NCBI RefSeq assembly: GCF_036898095.1
Contig: NC_090750.1
Span: forward strand, 84,048,152 to 84,112,151
Origin: Palaemon carinicauda
Taxonomy: Eukaryota > Arthropoda > Malacostraca > Decapoda > Palaemonidae
Direction: 5' to 3'
DNA: 64,000 bases
Part shown: one piece after another, positions 11,703-23,287 of the stretch
Layout of the letters: each line of letters begins with the position of its first letter
Numbering within the stretch: the first letter of the stretch is position 1
Program-made: the position numbers and the translations under genes
Notes under the pieces: model-generated
The model's input: the letters and a program-made list of their open reading frames with translations, nothing else
Database searches by the model: none
Told to the model about the DNA's origin: nothing

Positions 11703-13288
11703 AAGGTGTGGTGAATTGAAGAAGATCCTGAATCCAGGCCTACCAAGCCAGAGAATTTATTTGGGACGTTTGGGTTTCTCTGCATGGTTTTGTGAGAGGT
11801 GTAGCATCTACGGGCACTTCCGGTCACTCTTGCCAGGAGAGTTTCCCGGATGCTTTTTGATCTCTTAAATGCTGCCCCCCTCAGAAGACTAGGCCGATGA
11901 CAACATCGAAGACCTCTCCCCGAGGACCTTCTCAACTGCAGTTTTAGGCTTTGCCCTTCAAGAGGTCCTTCCTCAGTGCTCTTCTGCTCCTTGGAACATG
12001 CTCTCAAGGTTGCTTGACTTCTTTGTTTGATCTTTCCTCTTCGGAGAAAGATCTTGGACGCTCCTGGCGTCTTTCATCCTGATCTTCAAGGGGACTTCTA
12101 GAGCCAGTGAGCAACTTCAAGGATATTTTTAACTGCAGTCCAGTCGTCGTCCCTCAGGGTGTTCTCCATATCTGTTCTCTTCGCAGGAGGATGTCTGTCG
12201 CCTTTGCTGATCTTCATCCTGATCTGCAGGGAACTTCATGAAACTTCTAGACCTGCAACAACTGCGTAGACTTTTTCGCCAGGCTGCGCCCTTCAGGAGG
12301 TCCTCCTCCAGTGTTGCTCCTCGGAGCATGCTCGCAAGCTACCTTGTTTTGATCCATCCTCTTCGGAGTAAAATCACTGACGACTGTGGCATCCTTTATC
12401 CTGAGCTTCATGGAACTTCAGGGGTCTTCTGGCTCTGCTATGACTTATATCCTCTCTTCAGGCATCGTTCTTCAGGAGGTCCTCCTGCAGAGCACTTTGG
12501 CTCCTGAGTTTTAAGGAACTTCTATATCTGCTACGACTTTGAGGATCTCTTTAGGCATCATTCTTCGGGAGGTCCTCTTTCAGAGCACTCTTGCTATAGA
12601 AACCTTGTCCTGATCTATCCTCATCGGGGGAGGATCACTGATGCTTCTGTCATCCGTCATCCTTAGCTTCATGGAACTTAAGGGAATTAAGACTTCGAGG
12701 ATCTTCTCTTCAGGTATACTTTTCCAGAGCTCTCTTCTTCCTAGAGCGTGCTCACAAGGTGGCTGGTCAACCTTTCCCTGATCTTTCCTCTTGTGAGGAT
12801 GCTCATTGGCATCTGGTGTTTTTCTGCAGATCTTAGCTACACCTTTGGGGAAGAGAGGACTAGGTGATGTTGCAATTCTAGATCCGATGTCTGGTTCAGA
12901 AGCATCGCATTTTATTGAAATCATGAGCTTGATCCATTGATTGGATGGCCTAGATGAGCCTCGTCACACCTACTCAGCTAGTAGGCGGTGTGTGATACCT
13001 TATTTCCACAATCTCAAAGCTCTAAATATAGGTTTGACGTGGCGTTGTCTAATCAGACCTGAGACGCGCTAGACTCGTTTAGCACTCAAGTCTCATCTGC
13101 AGAGAACTCTCTGAAGGCTAGAAGGTCTTCTAAGGTTCATCCCTGAGACTTTCATACCAGAAGAGGATTTATGTTCACTCTGGGTTGTTTCCGAGTTTAC
13201 TCCCTATTGATACTGATATTGCCAACTGGGTACCCACCGTACCTAGTGACACATTTTCTAACCTCCCCTCCATTTTTCGTGGCCCAAG

Positions 13289-14090
13289 ATGCTAAAGATG
13301 AAGGTCTCGGCTATGTCTGCCATAATAGCCCGATCCTGGCTCGACCACTTGTCAGGGGCAGTTTCACTCTTTCCAGTGATTGAAAATCTGTTAGATGAGA
13401 GTGCCCTGAAACAGTTTGAGGACCTTTTGAAGTCAAGAGCTAAGGCTCTAGAGTTCTTGCGGCATCAGACAGTTTCTCCTTAGGGATGCTCTCTGCATGA
13501 GGAACGCCAGCCTTGTGAGCTCCCTATTATGCTTTCCTCGATGAGATGTGGCCGTGGCCATAGAAAAGTCTGAGAAATTTGGCCAGGCTTCTCTTTCGTG
13601 GAAAGGAGTGGCACCAAGGATGTCCGCCCTCAACAACCCTCACCTTTAAGCAAGTTGCCCAGCGGAGATGCTTCTTCCCCCTATGGAGTTCCAACAACCC
13701 GGGAGGCAAAACCCTCAGCCCACCTTTCGCCGTGGAGGACACTCCTCTGGCTGCAGAGGTCGCAGTCGTAGAGGCTTCATCTTGGGAGGGCATATCCCCC
13801 AACTTATCACCAGTAGGGAGATACCTACAAATCCATTAGCAAAGGTGGCAGTTCTTTGGGGCCGATCCCTGGACGGTAGAAACTCTGCGTTCAGGGTGTC
13901 AAGTCCCATTCATAGGCTGTCCGTCCTCTCTGACTCGGATAAAAACTGTCCGACCATTTTATTTCAAAGGGTCAGCAAAGGAACTTCTCTAACTAGAGGA
14001 GGTGTCCAAGATGTTAGCCAAATAAGCCGTAGATGGAGAGAGGAAGTCTTAGATAACTCCCTGGACTTACCTCTCAAAACAGAGTAGATA
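13289..14090 (+). pseudogene. DIRS gag-like protein remnant (copy C)
   Basis: 13289-13483 encodes a 64-residue helical piece ending at a stop. A frame at 13668-14087 has a RG-rich segment (GRQNPQPTFRRGG, GCRGRSRRG) like the basic C-terminal tail of DIRS gag proteins, and lies just before the RT as expected. The frames are not continuous. Assignment is by position and composition rather than a diagnostic motif. Confidence 0.45.
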
Positions 14091-14215
14091 ACTCCCTGAA
14101 CTTTTCCTCCCCAAACAGTCTTCTAATTCAAGGTGCTATGCTTTACCTGTCAATAGCTCCTCAGCTCTTGACCTGAATCTTTGCCCTTTTCTCACCCTGG
14201 GTTTATGCCATAGGC

Positions 14216-14836
14216 ATGAGGCTTTTGAGGTATCTGGATGACGGGCTTTTCCTAGCAGAATCCCAGACCCTGCTTATAGAAAAAACAGATCTCCTCCTCG
14301 ACTTTTGCAAGGAGTTGGGAATTCAGCTTAACCTAGAGAAGAAGTCCAGCCTAGTCCCCCAATAGTTCATCAAATACTTGGGTGTGGATGTCGACTTGGT
14401 CCAGGCCAGAGCATTTCCATCCGCCAAGAGGGTAGTGAGATTTAGAAAAGTAGTAGAAACCTTCTTTGAACGAAAATTGCCTTCTACCTGCTCTTGGCAA
14501 AGGCTCCTAGGACACTTCTCCTTGTTGGAGAAGCTAGTCCCCTTCGGGAGAATGCATCTTTGCTCGGTGCAGGGGATTTTGAAGAGCCAGTGGTCTCAAA
14601 CATACAACCACCTTGCTGTCGGTGTCCGAGGAGGTTGTGACAATTCTCCAATGATATCTGAGAGAGGAGAACCTGTTAGCAGCAACACCCCTTCAGGTTT
14701 CTCCCCCAAAGTACCTTCTACTCTTGGATGCTTCATGCCCAAGGTGTGGTGCTCACCTAGGAAGGGCGTAGATATCAGATTGAAACAAGGAAGACAAGAC
14801 TTCTTTGTGAATTGTATATTTTATGGATACTTTTGA
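14216..14836 (+). pseudogene. DIRS reverse transcriptase with intact YLDD but in-frame stop (copy C)
   Basis: LLRYLDDGLFLAES gives the catalytic YxDD box. IQLNLEKKSSLVPQ follows and runs into TAG at 14363-14365, exactly where the family has a Gln/Ser-Gln segment. The same frame then continues IKYLGVDVDLVQARAFPS to 14836. Near 14715 the RNase H start is in another frame, so there is also a frameshift. Confidence 0.75.
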
Positions 14837-15700
14837 GTAATTATTTCATTTTTAATTTTGTATATATTCTGAATATATGTCAAATGTACGCTGGCATCAC
14901 AAACATCTGTTTGGTTGACTATGTTGACAATGTCAGTTCCAGATCGTTTATTGAGGAAACCAGGCTAAGTTCTTTATAATTTTAACTTTTTTCCCATGTG
15001 GAGTATTGTTTTAAATCATGCAAAAGTAATAATTTGGCAGTATATTTAGAGCATGGTCTTGTAAACAAGTACCGGGTAAGGAAACTACATGGTCTGACTT
15101 ACCTAGGGTTACATTCCCGAGGATGGAAGGAATTAACCCCTTTTTTTTTTTGTTCCTGAATTTTGGTCAAAACTTAAGATCCAGTTGTAATTGACCTTTG
15201 ATGTGACCCTTACGATATTTTCTCAAAGGTAACTGATGACCTGGGTAACCTTTTACTCTGTCCTGCAAAAGAAAGTTAGGAAGTATTTGAGAAGAACAGC
15301 CTATCTTAGGCCCAAAATTCCAAAATTTTGTGTGTGACAACAGGTCATTGTAAAAAGTTGTTCAAAAATATAATCTCTTTTTGGCTGAGAGAAGCAGTTA
15401 TGAGTAACCTATTTAAATGACTCAGGTTCCTATCGCTAGGAAAAATACAATTTGTTCAAAAAACAATTTTTTCATAGCAAAATGGCAATAAGAGATATTG
15501 GCAGAATTTTTTGATAGGGAGATGTATTGATCACCATAATAGTACAGTATAGCACTAAGCCACACCATTGTTGAATTTTACTCTGTTGCCATTGTAAACT
15601 GTTTTGTTCAACTCCTCCTAGCTACTCACTGATGATAATTCAATATTCACTCATTTTCACACACTTTTTATTTATGACTTAACATATACCTTTGTTTCAG
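14837..15700. other. AT-rich stretch, probable intron upstream of the RNF4-like exon
   Basis: No supported ORF. A GGAAAAATACAATTTGTTC word near 15438 resembles an inverted DIRS terminal repeat. The polypyrimidine tract and AG at 15691-15700 end the stretch. Confidence 0.4.
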
Positions 15701-16780
15701 ACTGTAATTCCGACGTTAGATCCCTCGGAATCCCCACGAAGCCCTATTCTTTTCCAAAGCTGTGGACTGCATCAATCAGCTGAGAACGATAACTCTGTAA
15801 GGATGAAGGAGGTTTCGGATACTTGGGAGGCTTCTGAAAATAGTTCCCCAATGAAAGAGGATACCAGTAATTGCACACTTGACCTCCCTATGGATAAAAT
15901 TGACTGGAATGCAAAAGAATCTAGTTATTCTGAAGAAAATAGCTTTGTTTGTGAAGCGTCAAGTTTTGATGAGGATGCAGCCTTTGATGATGTTGCGGGT
16001 AATAAAACAATGCCTGTTGCTCCCCAACCTGAAAACTTTGTATTGAATTTATCTTTAAACTCTCAAAATGAGCAGCCTTCTTCCAGCCGAGATGAAGAAC
16101 CTTGCAGCTCTGAAAACACAGGTATTGCTAATGTTTCTGTTAAAGTTGAATTTGAAGAAAGTGCATCAACTGAACCAGAAAATATTAGTGCTTTGTCTGT
16201 GAAGGCAGAAATTGAAACGGACACATCTTCTGCACCAGAAAATGTTATTGCTTTGTCTGTGAAGGCGGAAATTGAAACAGACGCATCTTCTGCACCAGAA
16301 AACGTTAGTACCATGTCAGTGAAGGAAGAAATGGAAACAGATGATGAAAATGACAATCCAGGAAGAGTAGAAACAGCTACAGGTAACACTGAAAAAGGTG
16401 GTTTAAAAGCGTCAAGCCTTGACAGTAGTGTTGCTAATATTTTAGAAGTTGATTATAATGCTTTAGATACTGAAATAAACAATGTTATTGTCAGTCGTGT
16501 GAGCAATTGTAACTACTCTTCGGGAAGTAATGATACCATATCTTCCATAAGTGATGTTGAATTACGCACAGAAGAATCCACAGACGTGATCAATGTAAGT
16601 GAGGCAGAAGTGGAGGATGTCATCAATGTTACAGCTACTACTGAAGATAATGTATCTAATAGCTTAAACTCGCCTGAGCAAGAGGTAGTGGATGTCGAGT
16701 CGTATCAGCCGTGTGTCGTTGATCTAACATGCGAGGAAGAAGATGATGTTGATGTTGTTGCTGTTGTGGAACCTGTCATA
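15701..16780 (+). CDS. RNF4-like SUMO-targeted E3 ubiquitin ligase, internal exon with SIM cluster
   Basis: This 1080-bp exon (360 codons, phase 0 at both ends) follows the acceptor TTTGTTTCAG and ends at the consensus donor GTAAGT. It encodes an acidic, Ser-rich disordered region. Exon residues 146-225 are four 20-residue repeats opening S-V-K-x-E. The last third holds SIM-like hydrophobic cores next to acidic residues: VIV, two VINV, VVDV, and VVDLTCEEEDD, which closely resembles the VDLT SIM core of RNF4. RNF4-type ligases bind poly-SUMO chains through tandem SIMs and ubiquitinate the SUMOylated protein in the nucleus. The frame is open 5' of the first internal ATG (15803), so an upstream coding exon probably supplies the start; I could not find it. 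Translation past 16780 only reads a few intron codons. The family call rests on this exon together with the RING exon. Confidence 0.85.
16136..16375 (+). repeat. Four tandem 60-bp coding repeats, each with a SUMO acceptor consensus
   Basis: Units start at 16136, 16196, 16256 and 16316. Each begins S-V-K-x-E (VKVE, VKAE, VKAE, VKEE) followed by acidic residues (FEES, IETD, IETD, METD) and, in the first three, a PEN motif. The two middle units are nearly identical at DNA level, so the array expanded fairly recently. The psi-K-x-E plus acidic pattern matches the negatively charged SUMOylation motif; use as SUMO sites is inferred. Confidence 0.85.
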
Positions 16781-16917
16781 GTAAGTGCAGTATAAGTTTT
16801 TATCTTTCATGGTCATGCCCTCATTTTATTCTTTTGTCAAAAAGGTTACTGGTTTTAAATATGCTCAATATTTATATGCTTATATGCTTCAAGCACAAGC
16901 TTTGGCAAGGGAAAGGT

Positions 16918-17230
16918 GAGGATATTTGTTTCTACATGAATACAAACCCTCGTTCTATACGTAGGAGTTAGATTCAGCGCGAGCTGGTGTAGGTGGCCAT
17001 AAAAACTTTTAACAAGGTGGCAACAACAACCTTCTGGCACTTCCCAGGGTAGCAGTAGGGGAAGTCTGGCCCACCCTAACACTTACTACAATGCCGCTTT
17101 TGATTTGACCATATTAAAAAGCAGACATATCCTGCTGGGCTCTTCCATTCTTTGCTTTACGGCTATGTTAACTTTGCTTTGCTTTCTCTTTCGAGGTGGG
17201 ACTGTTGGTGAACACTTGCTGAGAAAGTAA
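16918..17230 (+). mobile_element. DIRS left-end fragment in intron 1
   Basis: TTTGTTTCTACATGAATAC, AAACCCTCGTTCTATACGTAGGAG and later CTTTTAACAAGGTGG match the left ends at 11087 and 28606, in the same orientation. Only the terminal region is recognisable. Confidence 0.6.
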
Positions 17231-19000
17231 ACATGCGGTCTTAGCATCCTCTACAGAGAGCAGGAGCTGGAATTGTTGTCATAAGAGTAACTGTCGGAGC
17301 CTTCTTCGCTGGTCGACTCCTGTGTTGCAGATGGCATTGCTGGTATGCTCAGTCTGTGTTGACCTTGGCCTTGCATCTCCATTTGGAGAATGCCCAATTT
17401 GGCAGCATCCACCTCGGCTGTAACTGCTGGGACGAAGGCTGTTCGCTTCGCCAGTTGCACGTACAGCTTTGCGAGTGGACATAACGCTTGTGAGGAGTAG
17501 CAAGGGCTAGTTATCAACCAATTGAAACTGATTGTTCCCATACTAACAAATTACGTTCTTTATGTGGATATTCTTTCAGCAAAGCTGGAAGGTAGCCATT
17601 AGACTAAAAGTGCGAAGAGACAACCCCGCCTAACTGCTTGAGCGGGTTGGCTTGGGGTGGCTAGGTGATACCCAGTCACCTCTATATATACTCTCTAAGC
17701 TGTGAGGTACGTCACTTTTTCTTTTGGCTCGGTAGAGATCAGACTTCTCTCTCTCCCTAGGCTGCCATTGGACTTATTGTGATTGTTCTTTTTCTTTTCG
17801 GTTGTGATTGCTCTCTCTTCCGATTCAGTTCATGCGAACCTATTCTTGGCGCGAGGGTGCCGTGTGTGGTACTTTCTTGTCATCGTTGTAGGGGTTTGCG
17901 AACTGTGGCCAGAGGTAGCACCCAAACTGCCTAGTGTCCGAATGCCGACCACACCCCAACATTCACCACATAAAAAAATATACAACGGTGGAATACCCAA
18001 AAATCTGGGTAAAAGGCAAACAATCAAGGATGAACTGGGCACTGGGCACCACCCCTTGATTTTATACTGGGCAAGGGGACCCAGCAAGAACCTTACTTCC
18101 CCCTTATCTTCCCTTGCCTTGAGCTTGTTGAATAAACCCGTAAGATGACCGTTGATTTATTCCTGAGAAGTTAGCAGAATTTATGAATAGCTCTATCTTC
18201 TTTAGGTAAGATGGCTTCAAGCTCAAGTAAAGTGTCAGAACATTAGGTGAAAGGGAACAATTATTAAGACTGATAACAGGACACCGTGTGGGAGAAAAAA
18301 AATATAAGTGACTTATTAGAAACAGATTTAATAAAAAAAACACAACAGTTTAGGTTTACATTAAAATTTTTTGTCAAATTCAAATAAGTAATTAAAGGAA
18401 AAATTAGTACCCCCTTTACACTCCGGCCTCACAATAACAAGATAAAATAAATTGAATAACAAAAAAACAAGAACTATTCACATGCTGGACACACTTATGG
18501 GTTGCAGATGCAAGTAAAGACAAAGGTACACCCTAGCCGGGTATCTGTTTGTGATACATTTAAATACAAGTAGCTTGCCTCACGATCAAAGGGATTATAA
18601 AATAAGGTTGCAATTCATGCGGCAAAAATAGAAGCTATAGGCAAACTTGCTTTTAACAGTCTTCACCAGGCTGACTAGCAACATAATCAGGTGCAGGATC
18701 ATGCAATATTATTCCAGAGAAAATTCCAGACTTATGACAGGAAAAACTTCAAGCTTAAAGGAGAACCCTGCAACTCTGGTTCATTATCTGCATGAACAGT
18801 CAACTGGGTTTGAATATTGACAACACATAAAAGTTTGGCTGCCACAGTATGCCACTTTGTTCGACTTCTAGTTTCCACTTCAAACCCTACAGGGAGTGGG
18901 GCGTGCTGCAAAAAAATAATGTAATTAGACAAGGTTGAAGGACCAAAATATAACAGCTTACTATTCTGCTACAAATATAATATAATATGAAAAAATAAAA
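17231..19000. other. Intron 1 DNA of uncertain origin
   Basis: A - strand frame at 17251-17541 (96 residues, Ser/Asp-rich C-terminus) resembles nothing I recognise. TAGCAAGGGCTA at 17499 recurs at 48718, so this is probably repeat. 17571-17830 looks like another DIRS left region by its layout. 18130-19000 is AT-rich with no feature. Confidence 0.35.
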
Positions 19001-21273
19001 ATTAATTCGTATTTTTTCTTAACTATATTAATTTTTCCACATCATTGAAGACCGTCCCACACTCTCTGAGGCCATAGTTGTGAGCAGGGTTTGCCCTTCG
19101 AAGTGTGTAGGGAGCAGCATGCCTCCCAATGGGAGAAATTTGGACTGTGCAGGAAGAAGGCTACGCGCGATATCTCTCCCTCAGGGGCGATGAGAGCATG
19201 CTCTTTTTCTTCTTGGACCCCTAAATCTTTTCCTAAAGCTGCTTCTCGCTTGCGCTCTTTCGAGGGACGATCGAGTAGTAGTGCAGACTGACTAACGCCT
19301 TGGCAATCATGGGGTACTGGGGGTTGGAGTTGCTTTCCCTAGGGGAGCAACTTTGCCTCTAGCCGCAGGGGAGCCATTTTATTTTGCAGACGTACTACAG
19401 GTGTGGCCGTCCTTAGGGGTTCCTGCACCCCCTACGAAGGAAGAGCTTGTTCGTTTCCTTCAGCTTGAAGCCAGGAGGGATCCTTCTCCAGAGCCTGGAA
19501 CATCTCTCGCTTTGGAGGTTTGCGAGGTTCACCTTTCGTCCTCTCCCGGACCATCCATACGTGGGCAAGGGGATCGCGCGTTCGCCTCTCCAATGGCCTA
19601 CTGTTGACGACGATTCCCACTCCATCCTGGGACATTGTCATCCCAAAACCTTCAGCCTTTTTTTCTCCCCATAGGGTTACACCAGCTGCAGGTGATGATG
19701 ACCTTCCAGAGACCAACGCCCCTTCTAGCGGCTTTCTTCCATCTTCTCGTCCTTCGGGACACTTTTCACCTGATCATCGTTCATAATGATCTGAAGATCA
19801 TCTGGATCGATGGTGATCTCTATCCGAGCGTTCTTCTTCTAGAAGGTGCTCTTGCTCTAGAGACCTCCTCTAGAGATAACTGCTTACTCTTGTGTTTACC
19901 GGTTCATGGGTTGACATGCGTGAACAACTTCTATCCTAGCGAGGGCATTTGGGGGACGTTTCATCCTCCCTTTCCTACACGATCGACTTGAAAGGTTTGT
20001 TCATTAAGCAACCTTTTGGCACCCTCGGGCACCGAGATGGGTATTGGTCTTTCACTTGAGAGTGATTTTTTTTGTCTCAATTGAACCCTCTTACCCTTCA
20101 GGGTTTTCAAGAGACACATTCCCCACACAGTACTAGCTGCCCTACCGAGTAGGTTACTAACCAGGTAGCCCAAAAGCTCTGTGAAGTGTTTGGATTATTA
20201 TATTGCCTGTTCCAGTTTTTGATGATGTTGGAGGGGAAGACTAGTTTTCACCTGAAAGGGTTACTTGTACAAACTGTCTCCCAATTCCACAAGTCACAAT
20301 ACAAGCTTTAGCATGCCAGGATTGCATTCCAGGGAGCAAGTCAATGGCACCACCTACACTAAGGGCAGTGTGGAAAACGGTTCACTCCTGCTTAGGAAGA
20401 GGCATCCCTCTCGCCCGTCTTACCGGGGGTGGGTGGCGTGGAAGTAGTGGATGAATATTAGAGACCCTTTAGTCCGATTCTCTGATGATCCCAATCCTTC
20501 ACGCGGGGTGACATGTCCCCCTTTATTTCTCTCCTTTCATTGACTCTACATTCAGTGATACCCTTTCCCTTTTGGGAAGAGATCAGGGTAGTTCCTCACC
20601 CTTAGAGTGATAATGGTCAAGTGGTCCACCAGATCAATTGACTGCTGGTTATCACTTCATGTTAATCACCATGGAAGTATCTGGGGTTATCCTTCAAGAG
20701 ATGATTTGCTACTAAGAGGTACGGGGTTCTGGCCTACACTCAACCAGTGTTGCCAACTTGGTGAAAAAGTAGCTAGATTTGGCAAATTTCTGACTTGTTT
20801 AGCAACTTTTCAAAGGCTATTGCGAACAGTGGATTTTCTAGCGAATTTTTGCTTCCTATGGTAATTTTTTAGCGAATTTCAGAATCAAATTTATTCTTTT
20901 ATATATCTAATAAAAATCAAAATAATAATAAAATTTACATTATTTACTGATCGTGTACCACTCATGTCTGAGCTCGTGCTGTCCAGTAGATGAGGGAAGG
21001 ATGGGACTTCGTAGTTTCTACACAGGAAGCCCCTCTCAACTCACATACCCACCACCCCCTCTCTGTACCCCAATCCTATAGCTTTCGTTTCACCTTGATA
21101 TAGCAAAACGTCATGCTCGTAGTGTTCCTGTACAGATCTTGTATACGGTATCCTTTCACTATTTGTAACTGTTGCTTGGAGACATATAATACCGTTATAC
21201 CGATCGAGTTCATCGTACGTTACGGTGTTAGTGGTCACCTGCTGAAAAGATTTTCTGTTGAATAAGTGACATT

Positions 21274-23172
21274 ATGGCACCAACATATTCACAAGCATAC
21301 AGGAAAAGCTGGGAAACGTTCCCAAAGATGAAAGACTGGTTGAAACCAGTTGAAACTGATAAAACAAAAGCATACTGTGGTTATTGCAAATATGAAATTA
21401 ATGCAAAGTTCAGTGATATACGGAAGCATGCTGCTGCTAAAAAAACATATCAAAGTAGCCGAGCTATTTTCTAGTGTGAGGCAGAAAAAAAACTTGATTT
21501 AATGAGTAGTAGTGATTTACATGACAGCTTGACAAGTGAGGCTGAGGGAAGACTGTCAATGTTTATTGCATCTCATACTGCTTTTTTCACCGTGGATTAT
21601 TTAACTGAAACTCTTAAAGCAACATTTTGTGAAAGCAAACCGGCCAAGGACATTGAACAAAATGTAAGAATATTGTTGTTAATGTTCTAGGCCCATATAT
21701 CTTAGACAATTTGAAAGAAGACATTAATGATGGAAAGTATAGCATACTAATAGATGAGTCAATCGATATATCAATAGTAAAATTGCTTGGTGTAACAATA
21801 AGATATTTTAGTAAGAACTCAACTTGGATAAAATTGTGTCCACATATCTAGGGTTAGTAGAAATAGAGTTTGGAACTGCTGAGAGTATTGTTAGTGCCAT
21901 CATAAAGTTATTGAAGAAAGTTAAACTTGAGCCACAAAAATTACTTGGAATAGGTGTGGATAATGCTAGTGTAAATCAGGAATGAACAAAGGTGTGTGTG
22001 AACTATTGCAGAAAGAAATATGACTGCCTAATTTGATTGTGATTCGATGCATTTGTCACTCATTACAGCTTGCTGTCTCTCATTCTGTGGGAGAAACGCT
22101 CCCTACTAATCTTGACCATTTAGTGCGTGAAACTTACAATTGGTTTGGCCATTCCTCTAAAAGGAAAATTTTATATGCAAAACTTTATGAAATGATAAAT
22201 GATGGAAAAACTCCTCTTCAAATCCCTCGTGTCTGTGACACAAGATGGATTTCTTTGGAACCAGCTGTAACTCGTATTTTGGGTTAATGGGACGAACTGA
22301 AATTACATTTTCAGATGGCCAGTTCATCAGAAAAGTGTTATAGTGCTAATGTATTATAAAAAATGTATAATGACCCTATCAACAAACTTTACCTGTTGTT
22401 TTTACGTCCAGTCCTGCAAGAAATCCAACGTTGTATTAAATCGTTTCAAGGAGAGAATGTCGGCCCTACTAATTTACTGCTTGACCTAACTAATCTGATT
22501 ATGTCAACCAGCCAGAGAGTGATGCTTCCAACTGCAAGAGTTGACCCTTTGACCTCTGATATTAGTTCCTATGTTGACCCAAATGCATATCTAGGGTATG
22601 AATTTGACAGTTTTTGCAAAAATTCACAGACTTCTCGCTAGGCTATAAATGTTATTCGCAAAGACTGTATATCTTTTTCTGTGAAACTTTGTTCTGAATT
22701 GCGACATAGATTGCCAGAAAATTTTCAAGTGCTTAAAAAGATGTCCCTCTTTTCAGTCAATGAATGTTTACGAACAGTACAGGATGCTATTACATATATA
22801 GCTGAGGCATTTGGCTATAGTTCAGGGGATATAGAGAAGACAGAAAACCAGTCGAGAAATTTAATGATCATTAAATGGATTGAGACTAAGTCCACTGAAA
22901 AATTCTGGATTGAAGTTAAAAAATATGCGGATGCTCCATATAAGGAACGAAATGAATTGCCATTTAACATTCTTTCCCTTCCGCACTCAAATGCAGAAGT
23001 ATTTAGTCAGCTTAATATTGTCAAATCTAAACTTGGAAATAGATTAAAAACTGACATCGTTAATGCAATTCTTGCTGTAAGAGGAGGCCTAAAAAGAGTT
23101 GGAAAATGTTGCTTTACTTATGAATTGCCCAGATCAGTTGTGCAGCTTATTGGAACAATAGCTGTTTACTGA
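21274..23172 (+). pseudogene. hAT transposase, decayed
   Basis: Pieces in order: a BED-type zinc finger (CGYCKYEIN...IRKH) at 21274-21474, TAG at 21472, same frame to 21690, then frameshifts. ILIDESIDIS near 21745 holds the first catalytic Asp and GIGVDNASVN near 21950 the second. CICHSLQLAVSHS gives the CxxH motif. The C-terminal dimerisation region reads LPHSNAEVFSQLNIVKSKL, where hATs normally have SNAxxERxFS. Residues including the Glu, expected to be catalytic by analogy with Hermes, are deleted. At least three in-frame stops (21472, 22285, 22639) and two frameshifts rule out activity. Confidence 0.85.
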
Positions 23173-23209
23173 TCTCAAGACCACTCTTCAGCCATTGCAT
23201 TAAGTTCAA

Positions 23210-23211
<2 letters not shown>

Positions 23212-23283
<72 letters not shown>

Positions 23284-23287
23284 CTCC
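23212..23287. repeat. (CT)n microsatellite inside the hAT
   Basis: About 76 bp of CT repeats with one TTCTC interruption, followed by a short TATG/CATA tract near 23320-23355. Confidence 0.95.

Larger units (their letters stand above)
11085..14836 (+). mobile_element. DIRS-type retrotransposon, copy C, truncated
   Basis: The left terminal repeat (TTTGTTCCTACAT, then GCAAACC and CTCTACCATAGGAG) starts near 11087 and recurs at 16924 and 28606. A poly-T tract lies at 11671-11698. The gag side (11870-12960) has diverged repeats around TTCAGGAGGTCCTCC. Gag (13289-14090) and RT (14216-14836) remnants follow. The copy stops in RNase H (LLLDASCPRCGAHL at about 14715-14757, other frame); recombinase and right end are missing. 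Confidence 0.7.

Noticed and set aside
16781..16795. Continuation of the RNF4-like exon frame to the stop at 16795
   Set aside because: The consensus donor GTAAGT at 16781 and the phase-compatible next exons show these codons are intronic.
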